Assembly: GCA_004556875.1 (NCBI GenBank)
Contig: SFFP01000024.1
Span: forward strand, 1-14,960
DNA length: 14,960 bases
Direction: 5' to 3'
Source of the DNA: Ruminococcus flavefaciens
GTDB taxonomy: Bacteria; Bacillota_A; Clostridia; Oscillospirales; Ruminococcaceae
A program made the position numbers and the translations under genes. Positions 6,575 through 14,316 of the stretch are shown piece by piece; the stretch's first letter is position 1; each line of letters opens with the position of its first letter. Under the pieces are notes generated by a model that was not told the DNA's origin, made no database searches, and was given only the letters and a program-made list of their open reading frames with translations.

Positions 6575-6599
6575 AAAAAGGGCGGCTCAATTGCCGCCC
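6575..6599 (-). terminator. Terminator of the putP gene
   Basis: On the minus strand GGGCGGC, loop AATTGA, GCCGCCC is followed by TTTTT, about 15 nt after the stop codon of the symporter gene. Confidence 0.9.
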
Positions 6600-6613
6600 A
6601 TGTTGATTTCTGC

Positions 6614-8152
6614 TTATTTTCCAAGCTCTGCCTTTACCGCATCAAATTCATCTGTTACTTCCTTTTCAGGAGCTGATGTTGCAAGCGATACTATTATGAT
6701 AGCCGCCATTGCGCATACGAATGCAGGAAGAAGCTCATATATAGCAAGGACTCCGCCCATCGGAGCAATAACGAATTTCCATACGAATACCATTACCGCA
6801 CCAACTATCATGCCTGCCATTGCGCCCCACTTGTTTGAACGCTTCCAGAAAAGTGCCGCAAGCATAACAGGTCCGAATGTAGCGCCGAAGCCTGCCCATG
6901 CAAAGGAAACTACTCTGAATACCGAGCTGTCGCTGTCCCATGCAAGAAATACGCCAAGCACCGCAATAATAAGAAGTACAGCTCTTGCAGATAACATTGA
7001 CTTCTTATCGTCCATTTTTATCTTGAATACGCCCTTGAGGATATTCTCGGACATTGATGACGATGCCGCAAGGAGCTGTGAGTCAGATGTTGACATAGTG
7101 CAGGCAAGGATACCTGCAAATACAAGACCTGCAATCACAGCAAGACCTGCGTGGTGTTCGCTCATATACTGAGCAGTCTTGATGATGATAGTCTCAGAGT
7201 TGTTGCCGTTGAGAGTTTCAAGCTTGCCGCTCTTTGAAAGGATATTTCCGATAAAACCGATGAATATGGCAATCGCCATTGAGATGACTACCCATACAGA
7301 AGCTATTCTTCTTGAAGTCTTTACCTTGTTCTTATCCTCGATAGCCATAAATCTGAGAAGGATATGAGGCATACCGAAATAACCAAGTCCCCATGCAAGA
7401 AGCGAAGCTATTGTAAGTGCGGAATACTTGTCTGCACCGCCTGTTTCCGTGTTATGGATATGGCTCAGCGAGAAATAGCCTGATATGGACTTGGCATTGT
7501 CGATAACGTTGTCAAAGCCGCCTGCTGAGTGAACACCGAATACAACGATACTGATAAGTGCGATAGTCATAACGATACTCTGTATAAGGTCAGTTGTACT
7601 TGCTGCAAGGAAACCGCCTGTGCAGGTATAGGAAATAATGATAGCCGCACTGATTATCATTGCTGCGTGATAATCCCAGTGGAAAAGCGAACTGAAAAGC
7701 TTTCCGCAGGCTGCAAATCCCGATGCAGTATAGGGAACGAAGAAAATAATGATGATAAGTGCCGCAATACCCATGAGTACTTTGTTTTTGTCCTTATAGC
7801 GGTCAGAGAAGAAATCAGGGATAGTGATAGAGCCGCTGCGCTGACTGTAGACTCTCAGCCTTTTCGCAACAAAGAGCCAGTTAAGGTATGTACCTACAGC
7901 AAGACCGATAGCAGTCCAGCCTGCCTCAGCACCGCCTGTGAGATAGGCAACTCCGGGAAGTCCCATGAGGAGCCAGCTGCTCATGTCAGAAGCCTCTGCG
8001 CTCATTGCGGTAACAATAGGTCCGAGCTTACGTCCGCCCAGATAAAAGTCGCCAACGTTTTCGTTTTTTCTTGAAAATCCGATACCGATAAGTACCATAC
8101 CCACCAGATACGCGATTATCGTTCCAAGAATGATGATGTCAGTAGTGTTCAT
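6614..8152 (-). CDS. putP: Sodium/proline symporter (SSS family, PutP type)
   Basis: This 512-residue membrane protein is a member of the sodium:solute symporter family and is closest in its motifs to PutP, which imports L-proline with Na+. The sodium-site motif SAEASDMSSWLLMGLPG (residues 51-67) carries Asp56, the counterpart of the essential Asp55 of E. coli PutP; Glu replaces the usual Gly two residues before the Ala-Ser-Asp. GGFLAASTTDLIQ and PHILLRFMA are further family signatures. Hydrophobic segments are spread over the whole chain, in keeping with 12-13 transmembrane helices, and length is normal. The ATG follows AAAGGAGT. It is a single-gene unit with its own promoter, structured leader and terminator. 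Substrate is inferred from motifs, and other SSS substrates are possible. Confidence 0.9.
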   Translation of the reverse strand: MNTTDIIILGTIIAYLVGMVLIGIGFSRKNENVGDFYLGGRKLGPIVTAMSAEASDMSSWLLMGLPGVAYLTGGAEAGWTAIGLAVGTYLNWLFVAKRLRVYSQRSGSITIPDFFSDRYKDKNKVLMGIAALIIIIFFVPYTASGFAACGKLFSSLFHWDYHAAMIISAAIIISYTCTGGFLAASTTDLIQSIVMTIALISIVVFGVHSAGGFDNVIDNAKSISGYFSLSHIHNTETGGADKYSALTIASLLAWGLGYFGMPHILLRFMAIEDKNKVKTSRRIASVWVVISMAIAIFIGFIGNILSKSGKLETLNGNNSETIIIKTAQYMSEHHAGLAVIAGLVFAGILACTMSTSDSQLLAASSSMSENILKGVFKIKMDDKKSMLSARAVLLIIAVLGVFLAWDSDSSVFRVVSFAWAGFGATFGPVMLAALFWKRSNKWGAMAGMIVGAVMVFVWKFVIAPMGGVLAIYELLPAFVCAMAAIIIVSLATSAPEKEVTDEFDAVKAELGK

Positions 8153-8241
8153 GACTTACTCCTTTAGATAATGTATTTTGGGGTAAAAGCTGTATTTTAT
8201 CAATGCCTGCTCAAATCCCCGTTATGTAAAGAATTTGCACT

Positions 8242-8287
8242 CCCCGAACTATGTTCGGGGCAATGACCGCCTTACAGAGGCCATTGC
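8242..8287 (-). promoter_or_regulatory. Structured leader of putP with two adjacent hairpins
   Basis: In the transcript, GCAATG pairs with CATTGC (complements of 8282-8287 and 8260-8265). It directly abuts a second stem in which the 8-bp CCCCGAAC/GTTCGGGG (8253-8260, 8242-8249) closes on a 3-nt loop. The two helices share the boundary base at 8260. There is no T tract, so these are not terminators. I recognise no riboswitch class. Leader length is about 139 nt. Confidence 0.45.
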
Positions 8288-8297
8288 AGACACATTA

Positions 8298-8328
8298 ATT
8301 ATAGACCATTATTGACTTTTAGTCAATA
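8298..8328 (-). promoter_or_regulatory. putP: putP promoter with an operator-like palindrome over the -35
   Basis: TTGACT (8326-8321) and TATAAT (8303-8298) are 17 nt apart on the minus strand. A perfect inverted repeat, TATTGACT-TTT-AGTCAATA (8310-8328), covers the -35 and most of the spacer, which is the expected place for a repressor site. Confidence 0.75.
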
Positions 8329-8360
8329 CAAAAAGTGCGCAATATTGCCTAATATACGGC

Positions 8361-8396
8361 AAAAAATTACCGAGCCTGCAATTACAGACCCGGTAA
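8361..8396 (-). terminator. Terminator of the vWA-PP2C operon
   Basis: In the minus transcript a 12-bp stem with two G-U pairs (8396-8385 with 8378-8367) and a 6-nt loop is followed by TTTTTT (8366-8361). Confidence 0.85.
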
Positions 8397-8442
8397 CGCA
8401 TTTTTCATTATGTGGAGCATGATACTCCGCCATTTTATGTAG

Positions 8443-9492
8443 TTATTCGCTTTTTTCTTCTGTATCTTCAGACTCTGTTTCTTTACCGCTCTCTTCAGCG
8501 TTTTTACCAGTTTCTGAGGCATCGGTCACCACCTGAGGCAGAGACTCGTCAACATACACGATATCCTCATCATTGATATTGTCGTCAACAACAGGAACAG
8601 CAGCCGCCAAGTCTTCACGTATACCGTCAGAGCATGAGCTGAGTCTGCGCATATCTATAATTCCTGAGCAGGTCACATCGTCGCCGCTGCCCTTTCTTGT
8701 CATAGCAGGCAGGAACTCACCCAGCTGACGCACGCCCTCTTCCATGCCGTTTTCCACCATAGTGAGAGCAAGTCCGCGGAAAAAGCCGAAAAGCTGTTCC
8801 TCATTCCAGTATGAATTCTCAACACCGTCTGTGCACAGAAAAACAGCCGCAGGCATAAGTCCCTTATGCAGATAGAAAAATCTTGCGGAAAGCGCTGCGT
8901 CGTCCTGACACATTGATGTGGTAACATTATCGTAACACCGAGGGTCTTCGGGAATAGGAGCATAAACATTGCTGTCGCCGTCAATGACAACGCATTTACC
9001 ATCGCCTATCTGTGCGCCGAAAGTATAGTTGTCGGTAACAACAGCAAATACAAGTGTAGTACCGTATGCGCCTATATAATCTCCGCTTTCGTATCTCTTG
9101 CGGTATTCCTCAAATTTTTCGGGGATACGGTCAAGCTCTTCCTCGGTAAAAGGGTTTTCGCTGAAATCTTTTTCAGTCATATCATGCCAGCGAGCGATGA
9201 TACTCCTCCACAGCTGATTGAACAGCTGTTCACGCTGACGTTCGTCTTTCAGCACATCATCAGTGCCCTCAATACCTTCAAGAAATTCCTTTACACATTC
9301 CGCCGCACATTCTACAGCAAAGCGCGATCCCCTGTCAGTACGCAGGTAGCACAGACTTCCGTGACCGTCAGCAGCCGCCGCAAAGGAATACTTCTCAAAA
9401 TCGCCGCAAAGCGAGCTGTCCTGACATACAAGGTCACGACTTAAATGAGAAGCACCGATACTTGTCTGAGCAAAGGAAGATAATCTCTCCAT
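8443..9492 (-). CDS. PP2C-type serine/threonine protein phosphatase
   Basis: This 349-residue cytosolic protein is a PP2C (PPM) phosphatase that removes phosphate from Ser/Thr with two metal ions. Metal-site motifs are ADGHGS (residues 41-46), GTT (144-146), IGDG (162-165), CTDGVE (220-225) and GSGDDVT (268-274). Residues from about 285 on form a very acidic, low-complexity tail (rich in Glu, Asp and Ser), probably disordered. The ATG follows GGTGAG that overlaps the stop of the vWA gene 9 nt upstream, so the two are translated together. The pairing with a TerY-like vWA protein recalls the predicted TerY-phosphorylation triads (vWA, PP2C, protein kinase), but no kinase gene is in this window. 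The partner kinase would have to be elsewhere. Confidence 0.9.
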   Translation of the reverse strand: MERLSSFAQTSIGASHLSRDLVCQDSSLCGDFEKYSFAAAADGHGSLCYLRTDRGSRFAVECAAECVKEFLEGIEGTDDVLKDERQREQLFNQLWRSIIARWHDMTEKDFSENPFTEEELDRIPEKFEEYRKRYESGDYIGAYGTTLVFAVVTDNYTFGAQIGDGKCVVIDGDSNVYAPIPEDPRCYDNVTTSMCQDDAALSARFFYLHKGLMPAAVFLCTDGVENSYWNEEQLFGFFRGLALTMVENGMEEGVRQLGEFLPAMTRKGSGDDVTCSGIIDMRRLSSCSDGIREDLAAAVPVVDDNINDEDIVYVDESLPQVVTDASETGKNAEESGKETESEDTEEKSE

Positions 9493-9501
9493 AAACTCAC
9501 C

Positions 9502-10239
9502 TTACCAGTCAGATTCGTCCCAGTCGGCAGTATTTGCATCGCTGAGAGCATCATTAGTCTGAGTCTGAACGTCCTCTGCCAGCTTCTTTGATATCTCAAC
9601 AGGGTCTGTATCACTGTCAACGGTACTTGAATGGCTTGCGAAAACACTTGTGATAACGCTTGCCTTTTCGATCATAAGTCTGAGCTGATCCTTGTTCTTT
9701 ACATCGAGGACAGTCTCAGAGCTTCCGGAAAAGCGTGCAAGTACGTCCTTATCCGCATCATCACCGATAGCAAAAGCTATCTTGATAGAGCGCTTATACC
9801 AGTTATTCTTCTTTAATGCGTCAAGACCGCTCTCCCAGTTATCTGTAGGACCGCCGTCGCTGAAAAGAAGTATAACAGGCGGATATGCACCTGCCGCAGT
9901 CTGTAAAAATTCGTTTCTTGAAAGCTTTTTGTCAAGCTCCTTGCAGGCTGCACCAAAATCGGTAACTCCGCAGGCTTCAAATGTCTTGAAACGGTATCCC
10001 TCAGGTGATACAGGCTCGGGTGTGACCCACGAAGCACCTGTTGAAAATTCAAGAACAGCTATTTTGATCTCTGCATCGTCACTTTCATCGCTTATTTCCT
10101 GTAATGTCTGCATTACCTCTTCGAGAGCAGACTCTACCTGTCCTATTTTACTGCCCTGCATACTTCCCGAAGTATCAATAACATAAAAAAGTGTCATGAC
10201 CTTTCTGACAGCAGGAGCATAATCATCTAATCCTGGCAT
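9502..10239 (-). CDS. TerY-like von Willebrand factor A domain protein
   Basis: The 245-residue protein is mostly one vWA domain. The metal-ion-dependent adhesion site is intact: DTSGS (residues 22-26), Thr93-Asp94 in the GVTDFG loop, and SDGGPTDNW (127-135). The start MPGLDDYAP and overall layout resemble TerY, the vWA protein of tellurium-resistance and related stress clusters. Such domains usually assemble proteins in a Mg2+-dependent way. There is no signal peptide or membrane segment, so it is cytosolic. The last 40 residues are Asp/Thr/Ser-rich and end in DWDESDW. A strong promoter and CGGAGGTT precede it. The PP2C gene follows after 9 nt. The substrate or complex it serves is unknown. 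Confidence 0.88.
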   Translation of the reverse strand: MPGLDDYAPAVRKVMTLFYVIDTSGSMQGSKIGQVESALEEVMQTLQEISDESDDAEIKIAVLEFSTGASWVTPEPVSPEGYRFKTFEACGVTDFGAACKELDKKLSRNEFLQTAAGAYPPVILLFSDGGPTDNWESGLDALKKNNWYKRSIKIAFAIGDDADKDVLARFSGSSETVLDVKNKDQLRLMIEKASVITSVFASHSSTVDSDTDPVEISKKLAEDVQTQTNDALSDANTADWDESDW

Positions 10240-10301
10240 GGTAAAACCTCCGTTCGTTAAATAATGATAAAAATATTAACTGTATCCACCCTATATTTTA
10301 T

Positions 10302-10330
10302 ATTATAACACGAATTGCGCCTGTGGTCAA
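10302..10330 (-). promoter_or_regulatory. Promoter of the vWA-PP2C operon
   Basis: TTGACC (10330-10325), 17 nt, TATAAT (10307-10302) on the minus strand, with TGT immediately before the -10 (extended -10). The leader is about 55 nt. Confidence 0.8.
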
Positions 10331-10368
10331 GTACCGCAAATGTTCACACAAATTTAACAATTATTATC

Positions 10369-10397
10369 GTGACATCATCACTCATATAATGTATAAT
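10369..10397 (+). promoter_or_regulatory. Promoter of the AI-2E-family permease gene
   Basis: GTGACA (10369-10374), 17 nt, TATAAT (10392-10397). Two further TATAAT hexamers overlap at 10385-10390 and 10397-10402 but have poorer -35 partners. It is divergent from the vWA promoter, and the two -35 elements are about 40 bp apart. Confidence 0.6.
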
Positions 10398-10417
10398 ATA
10401 ATCAGAAATAAATGAAC

Positions 10418-10449
10418 GGAGGGATATGGCTGTTCAAAGCCGAATATGA
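10418..10449 (+). promoter_or_regulatory. Displaced ribosome site with 4-bp hairpin and overlapping 7-codon ORF
   Basis: The only good ribosome site for the permease, GGAGGG (10418-10423), is 22 nt before its ATG. GGCT (10428-10431) and AGCC (10438-10441) can pair across GTTCAA and would shorten the effective spacing to about 8 nt. Alternatively the ATG at 10426 encodes MAVQSRI, whose TGA overlaps the permease ATG (ATGA), giving coupled translation. Confidence 0.45.
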
Positions 10450-11630
10450 GTAAAGAAGAAATAAAACGCTATGTCTTTATAGCCTTTCTCGCTATCGCCG
10501 TATGTGTAATAGTGCAGAATTTTTACGTTTTCACCAAACTCGCCTCAATTCTTCTGAGTGCTCTCAAACCGCTTTTCATAGGAATATTTATCGCCTACAT
10601 CTTCAACATCATAATGAACTTTTTTGAAAAGCACTATTTTCCTAAAAACAATTCAGCCTTCATTACAAAAACACGCCGTCCAACTTGTCTGATATGCTCT
10701 TTTTCTATAACTATTGCAGTGATCATCCTTATAATGTATATTATAGTCCCTGAGATCGTCAAAGCCTTTGAAGTATTGTATGATGAGATACCGCCAGCTT
10801 TCACCAAATCAAAAGATTTCGTCATAGGCAAGCTCAATGAATACCCAGAGATACAGGAGAAAATAGAGTCGCTCGAATTTGATTGGGCAAGCATTGCCGA
10901 AAAGGCTTCCAAACTCCTTACATCAGGCGTTGCTGGTATATTAAGCTCTGCATGGGGAATAATAGGAGGAGTAACTTCAGCTGTCACAAATATCGTTCTC
11001 GGCGTTATCTTTGCTATCTATATGCTTCTCCGCAAGGATAAGCTCATAAAGGATATCAATCGTATAAGACGAATTTCTTTCAGCGAATCTTTCAACAAAA
11101 AATCCTCTGTGTTCCTTCACACAGCAAATGAAACTTTCCAGAGCTTTTTCGTAGGACAGTTCATCGAGGCAATAATCCTCGGAACACTCTGCTTTATCGG
11201 AATGAAGCTGTTAAAGCTCCCCTATGCCGCTATGTCGGGTACTCTTGTGGGCGTTACCGCATTTATACCAATTGTCGGCGCATTCATCGGCGCAGGTGTA
11301 AGTGCATTTATCATACTCACGGAAAATCCGATGCAGGCGCTCATCTTTGTCATTTTCCTTGTCATTCTTCAGCAGATCGAGGGAAATATCATCTACCCAA
11401 AGGTTGTCGGAACATCTGTCGGACTTCCAAGTATATGGACTCTTGCCGCAGTAACTATCGGCGGCGGACTCTTCGGTATCCTCGGAATGATACTGGGCGT
11501 TCCTCTTGCAGGCACTCTCTACAAGCTTTCGTTTGATAAGCTTGAAAGTACAGAAGAAAAGCTCGGAATCAGCCCGGATAAAAGCAAACCCGTTAAAAAG
11601 CGAAAGCCTGCAGGTAAAAAGAAAAAATAA
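10446..11630 (+). CDS. AI-2E family transporter (permease)
   Basis: The 394-residue membrane protein belongs to the AI-2E (TqsA/YtvI, UPF0118) permease family. N-terminal transmembrane segments occupy about residues 8-56 and 80-102. A soluble loop (about 103-165) follows, then a membrane-rich C-terminal half with the family blocks AFIPIVGAFIGAG and NIIYPKVVG followed by SVGLP and a final hydrophobic pair. Members include exporters of signal molecules, peptides and Na+(Li+)/H+ antiporters, so the substrate is not known. The C-terminal tail is lysine-rich and ends in four lysines. Length is normal. It is a single-gene unit, divergent from the vWA-PP2C operon. Its ATG is poorly placed relative to the ribosome site; see the separate entry. 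Confidence 0.9.
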   Translation: MSKEEIKRYVFIAFLAIAVCVIVQNFYVFTKLASILLSALKPLFIGIFIAYIFNIIMNFFEKHYFPKNNSAFITKTRRPTCLICSFSITIAVIILIMYIIVPEIVKAFEVLYDEIPPAFTKSKDFVIGKLNEYPEIQEKIESLEFDWASIAEKASKLLTSGVAGILSSAWGIIGGVTSAVTNIVLGVIFAIYMLLRKDKLIKDINRIRRISFSESFNKKSSVFLHTANETFQSFFVGQFIEAIILGTLCFIGMKLLKLPYAAMSGTLVGVTAFIPIVGAFIGAGVSAFIILTENPMQALIFVIFLVILQQIEGNIIYPKVVGTSVGLPSIWTLAAVTIGGGLFGILGMILGVPLAGTLYKLSFDKLESTEEKLGISPDKSKPVKKRKPAGKKKK

Positions 11631-11779
11631 ATATAAGCAACAAGAAAATCAAAAATAAATTCTGTCAGTTCCAAAAAAAATGACGAAAATCGGCTGATAT
11701 CCAACAGACGAATAAATTCTGTCAAATGCACAAATTGGCCTCACAAGTTTACAACATTTTGATATCTCAGTTTTACTAA

Positions 11780-11827
11780 CCGCCGAAACACTTCAATAAA
11801 TCGCTGAAGAGTTACGGCGGATTTTTT
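11780..11827 (+). terminator. Terminator downstream of the AI-2E permease gene
   Basis: CCGCCG (11780-11785) pairs with CGGCGG (11815-11820), with an inner TTCA/TGAA helix, then ATTTTTT. It lies 150 nt after the permease stop. Confidence 0.75.
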
Positions 11828-11828
11828 C

Positions 11829-11875
11829 TAAAAAAAGCCTTTTGTAATATGATAAAACTAAAAAAGCCTTTTTTA
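11829..11875. repeat. Two A/T-rich direct repeats upstream of the pflB promoter
   Basis: CTAAAAAAAGCCTTTT and CTAAAAAAGCCTTTTTT lie about 30 bp apart, and each is nearly palindromic around the central C. They end about 25 bp upstream of the -35, so they may be regulator sites, bent DNA or UP-type elements. Confidence 0.45.
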
Positions 11876-11899
11876 AGATACCTGAGGTTAACACGGAGT

Positions 11900-11928
11900 T
11901 TGACAAAAATTAAACAATGTGGTAATAT
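11900..11928 (+). promoter_or_regulatory. Promoter of the pyruvate formate-lyase operon
   Basis: Perfect -35 TTGACA (11900-11905), 17 nt, -10 TAATAT (11923-11928) preceded by TGG, an extended -10. The leader is short, about 33 nt. Confidence 0.75.
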
Positions 11929-11967
11929 ATCTAAAGACAATAATTATGTTTAAAGGAGTAATGTGTT

Positions 11968-14070
11968 ATGATCAATACATGGCCAAAGGAATGGGACGGC
12001 TTTAAAGAAGGCCGCTGGAGCACCACTTCCGTAAACGTTAGAGACTTCATAAAGAAGAATTACACTCCTTATGAAGGCGATGAAAGCTTCCTCGCAGGCC
12101 CCACGGAAGCTACAAAACAGCTCTGGGAGCAGGTCATGGATCTTTCCCGTCAGGAAAGAGAAGCAGGCGGTGTTCTCGATATGGACACCAAGATCGTTTC
12201 GACAATTACCTCCCATAAGGCTGGTTACCTCAACAAGGACCTCGAACAGATAGTTGGTATTCAGACAGACAAGCCTTTCAAGCGTTCTCTCCAGCCTTTC
12301 GGCGGTATCAGAATGGCTCAGCAGGCTTGCAAGGAGTACGGCTATGAAGTTGACCCTGAGGTAGTTGAGATCTTCACAAAATACAGAAAAACACACAATC
12401 AGGGCGTTTTCGACGCTTATACACCTGAAATGAGACTGGCTCGTCATTCAGCTATCCTCACAGGTCTTCCTGATGCTTACGGCAGAGGCCGTATCATAGG
12501 CGACTACAGAAGAGTTGCCCTCTATGGTATCGATCTCCTTATCGAAGACAAGAAGCACCAGATCGAGACATCTCTCGTAAGAATGACTTCCAAGAATATC
12601 CGTCTCCGCGAGGAGCTTTCCGAACAGGTTCGTGCTCTTCAGGAGCTCAAGAAGCTTGGTGAGATCTACGGTTTTGATATTTCAAAGCCTGCTGCTAACG
12701 CTAAGGAAGCTGTACAGTGGCTCTATTTCGGCTACCTCGCTGCTGTAAAGGAGCAGAACGGTGCTGCTATGTCACTTGGACGTACTTCCACATTCCTCGA
12801 TATCTATATTCAGCGTGACCTCGACAGAGGTATCCTCACTGAGGAACAGGCTCAGGAGATCATCGATCACTTCATCATGAAGCTCCGTATCGTAAAGTTC
12901 GCTCGTACACCTGAGTACAACTCACTCTTCTCAGGCGATCCTACATGGATCACAGAGTCTATCGGCGGCGTAAGCGTTGACGGTAATCACATGGTTACAA
13001 AGAACAGCTTCCGTTACCTCCACACTCTTGAAAACCTCGGTACAGCTCCGGAGCCTAACATGACTATCCTCTGGTCAACAAAGCTGCCAAGAAAGTTCAA
13101 GGAATACTGTGCTAAGATCTCTATCAAGACTTCTTCTATCCAGTATGAGAACGACGATATGATGCGTGTAATTCACGGTGATGACTATGCTATCGCCTGC
13201 TGCGTATCTTCAATGGTCGTTGGTAAGGAAATGCAGTTCTTCGGCGCAAGAGCAAACCTTGCAAAGTGTCTCCTTTACGCTATAAACGGCGGTGTAGATG
13301 AGAGACTCGGCTTACAGGTAGGTCCTAAGTTCAGACCTGTTGATTCTGAGTACCTTGACTTTGATGACGTTTGGGAAAAGTACATGGATATGATGGAGTG
13401 GCTTGCAGGTCTTTACGTAAATACACTCAACGTTATCCACTATATGCACGACAAGTACAGCTATGAGAGACTCCAGATGGCTCTCCACGACAGAGATGTA
13501 AAGCGTTACTTCGCTACGGGTATCGCAGGTCTTTCCGTTGTTGCTGACTCACTCTCAGCTATCAAGTACGCTAAAGTAAAGCCTATCCGCAAGGATATCG
13601 AAATAAAGGACAAGGCAGGCAACGTTACCGGCGTTGCAAAGAACGTTGTCGTTGACTATGAGATCGAGGGAGACTTCCCGAAATACGGAAACAACGACGA
13701 TCGTGTTGACAAGCTTGCTGTTACAGTTGTCCGCAAGTTCATGGACTGCATAAGAAAGCACCACACATACCGCGACGGTGTTCCTACAATGTCTATCCTC
13801 ACTATCACATCAAATGTTGTTTACGGTAAGAAGACAGGTAACACTCCTGACGGACGTAAGCAGGGCGTTCCGCTTGCACCGGGCGCAAACCCGATGCACG
13901 GAAGAGATACTCACGGTGCAGTAGCTTCACTTTCTTCTGTTGCTAAGCTCCCATTCAGACACGCTCAGGACGGTATCTCAAATACATTCTCTATCGTTCC
14001 TAACGCTCTCGGCAAGGACATGGAGGTATTCGCAGGAGATCTCGACCTCGACAAACTCAAAGGAGAATAA
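11968..14070 (+). CDS. pflB: Pyruvate formate-lyase catalytic chain lacking the glycyl radical domain
   Basis: This 700-residue protein is PflB, formate C-acetyltransferase, which converts pyruvate and CoA to acetyl-CoA and formate. The transferase half and the adjacent active-site cysteines are intact: YAIACCVSSM with Cys411-Cys412, equal to Cys418-Cys419 of E. coli. The chain follows the PflB pattern through APGANPMHGRD and FSIVPNALGKD, then stops after DLDLDKLKGE. The last ~80 residues of normal PflB (about 760 residues), including the RVSGYA radical loop, are absent. They occur as a separate gene at 14370-14609. The break is clean: a stop codon, a good ribosome site (AAAGGAG) for the next gene, and a different frame. 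Codon use is highly biased, as in a strongly expressed gene. No activating enzyme gene (pflA) is in the window. Confidence 0.93.
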   Translation: MINTWPKEWDGFKEGRWSTTSVNVRDFIKKNYTPYEGDESFLAGPTEATKQLWEQVMDLSRQEREAGGVLDMDTKIVSTITSHKAGYLNKDLEQIVGIQTDKPFKRSLQPFGGIRMAQQACKEYGYEVDPEVVEIFTKYRKTHNQGVFDAYTPEMRLARHSAILTGLPDAYGRGRIIGDYRRVALYGIDLLIEDKKHQIETSLVRMTSKNIRLREELSEQVRALQELKKLGEIYGFDISKPAANAKEAVQWLYFGYLAAVKEQNGAAMSLGRTSTFLDIYIQRDLDRGILTEEQAQEIIDHFIMKLRIVKFARTPEYNSLFSGDPTWITESIGGVSVDGNHMVTKNSFRYLHTLENLGTAPEPNMTILWSTKLPRKFKEYCAKISIKTSSIQYENDDMMRVIHGDDYAIACCVSSMVVGKEMQFFGARANLAKCLLYAINGGVDERLGLQVGPKFRPVDSEYLDFDDVWEKYMDMMEWLAGLYVNTLNVIHYMHDKYSYERLQMALHDRDVKRYFATGIAGLSVVADSLSAIKYAKVKPIRKDIEIKDKAGNVTGVAKNVVVDYEIEGDFPKYGNNDDRVDKLAVTVVRKFMDCIRKHHTYRDGVPTMSILTITSNVVYGKKTGNTPDGRKQGVPLAPGANPMHGRDTHGAVASLSSVAKLPFRHAQDGISNTFSIVPNALGKDMEVFAGDLDLDKLKGE

Positions 14071-14072
14071 TA

Positions 14073-14291
14073 ATGATAACTCCCGATATGCTGAAAGAAA
14101 CCAACGATCCATCAGAGCTTGCTGATCTCATCGATCAGCTCATGGCTCAGGGAAGCGGTCATGTAAACATAGCATCGGAAAACGGCGGCGAAGGGCTCAA
14201 GGTCAACACTGTAAAAAGCACTGATGTTTGCGGCACTAAAGGTGCTTGCTGTCAGCCTACTGAGCTTGAACCCGAAGACGACGAGTTTTAA
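14073..14291 (+). CDS. Small Cys-containing protein between the two PFL parts
   Basis: I recognise no named family. The 72-residue product starts 2 nt after the pflB stop, with AAAGGAG (14059-14065) inside the end of pflB, so translation is coupled. Its middle, LADLIDQLMAQGSGHVNI (residues 16-33), resembles VDNLIELLDGYVEKGGHHLNV of the downstream radical-domain protein with a gap of three, that is, the helix and strand that precede the glycyl loop. It has no RVSGYA loop. Instead there is a GG-rich segment (38-42), a cysteine cluster CGTKGACC (Cys53, Cys59, Cys60) and an acidic tail. It may be a third subunit, a radical-site protector or a metal/redox accessory protein. The location makes a PFL role likely, but the function is not established by sequence. 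Confidence 0.75.
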   Translation: MITPDMLKETNDPSELADLIDQLMAQGSGHVNIASENGGEGLKVNTVKSTDVCGTKGACCQPTELEPEDDEF

Positions 14292-14316
14292 AACATACAC
14301 AAAATTGCCCGAAAAA

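Larger units (their letters stand above)
11631..11967. other. 337-bp AT-rich intergenic region upstream of pflB
   Basis: No gene is seen here. It holds an exact 14-bp direct repeat AATAAATTCTGTCA (11654-11667 and 11711-11724, 57 bp apart), the terminator at 11780-11827, two near-identical 15-bp A/T-rich repeats around AAAAAGCCTTTT (about 11829-11844 and 11859-11875, period about 29-30 bp) and the pflB promoter. Confidence 0.7.

Noticed and set aside
7529..8074. 181-codon plus-strand reading frame
   Set aside because: It is the antisense shadow of putP, Cys- and Asn-rich with no family features or ribosome site; the same applies to the 193-codon frame at 6591-7172.
8242..8260. CCCCGAAC-TAT-GTTCGGGG as a third LexA box
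   Set aside because: The half sites are spaced by 3, not 4, bases, and it lies within a transcribed leader where a hairpin explains it better.
11950..12447. 165-codon minus-strand reading frame over the start of pflB
   Set aside because: It is antisense to a strongly biased coding sequence and has no recognisable features or plausible initiation signals.
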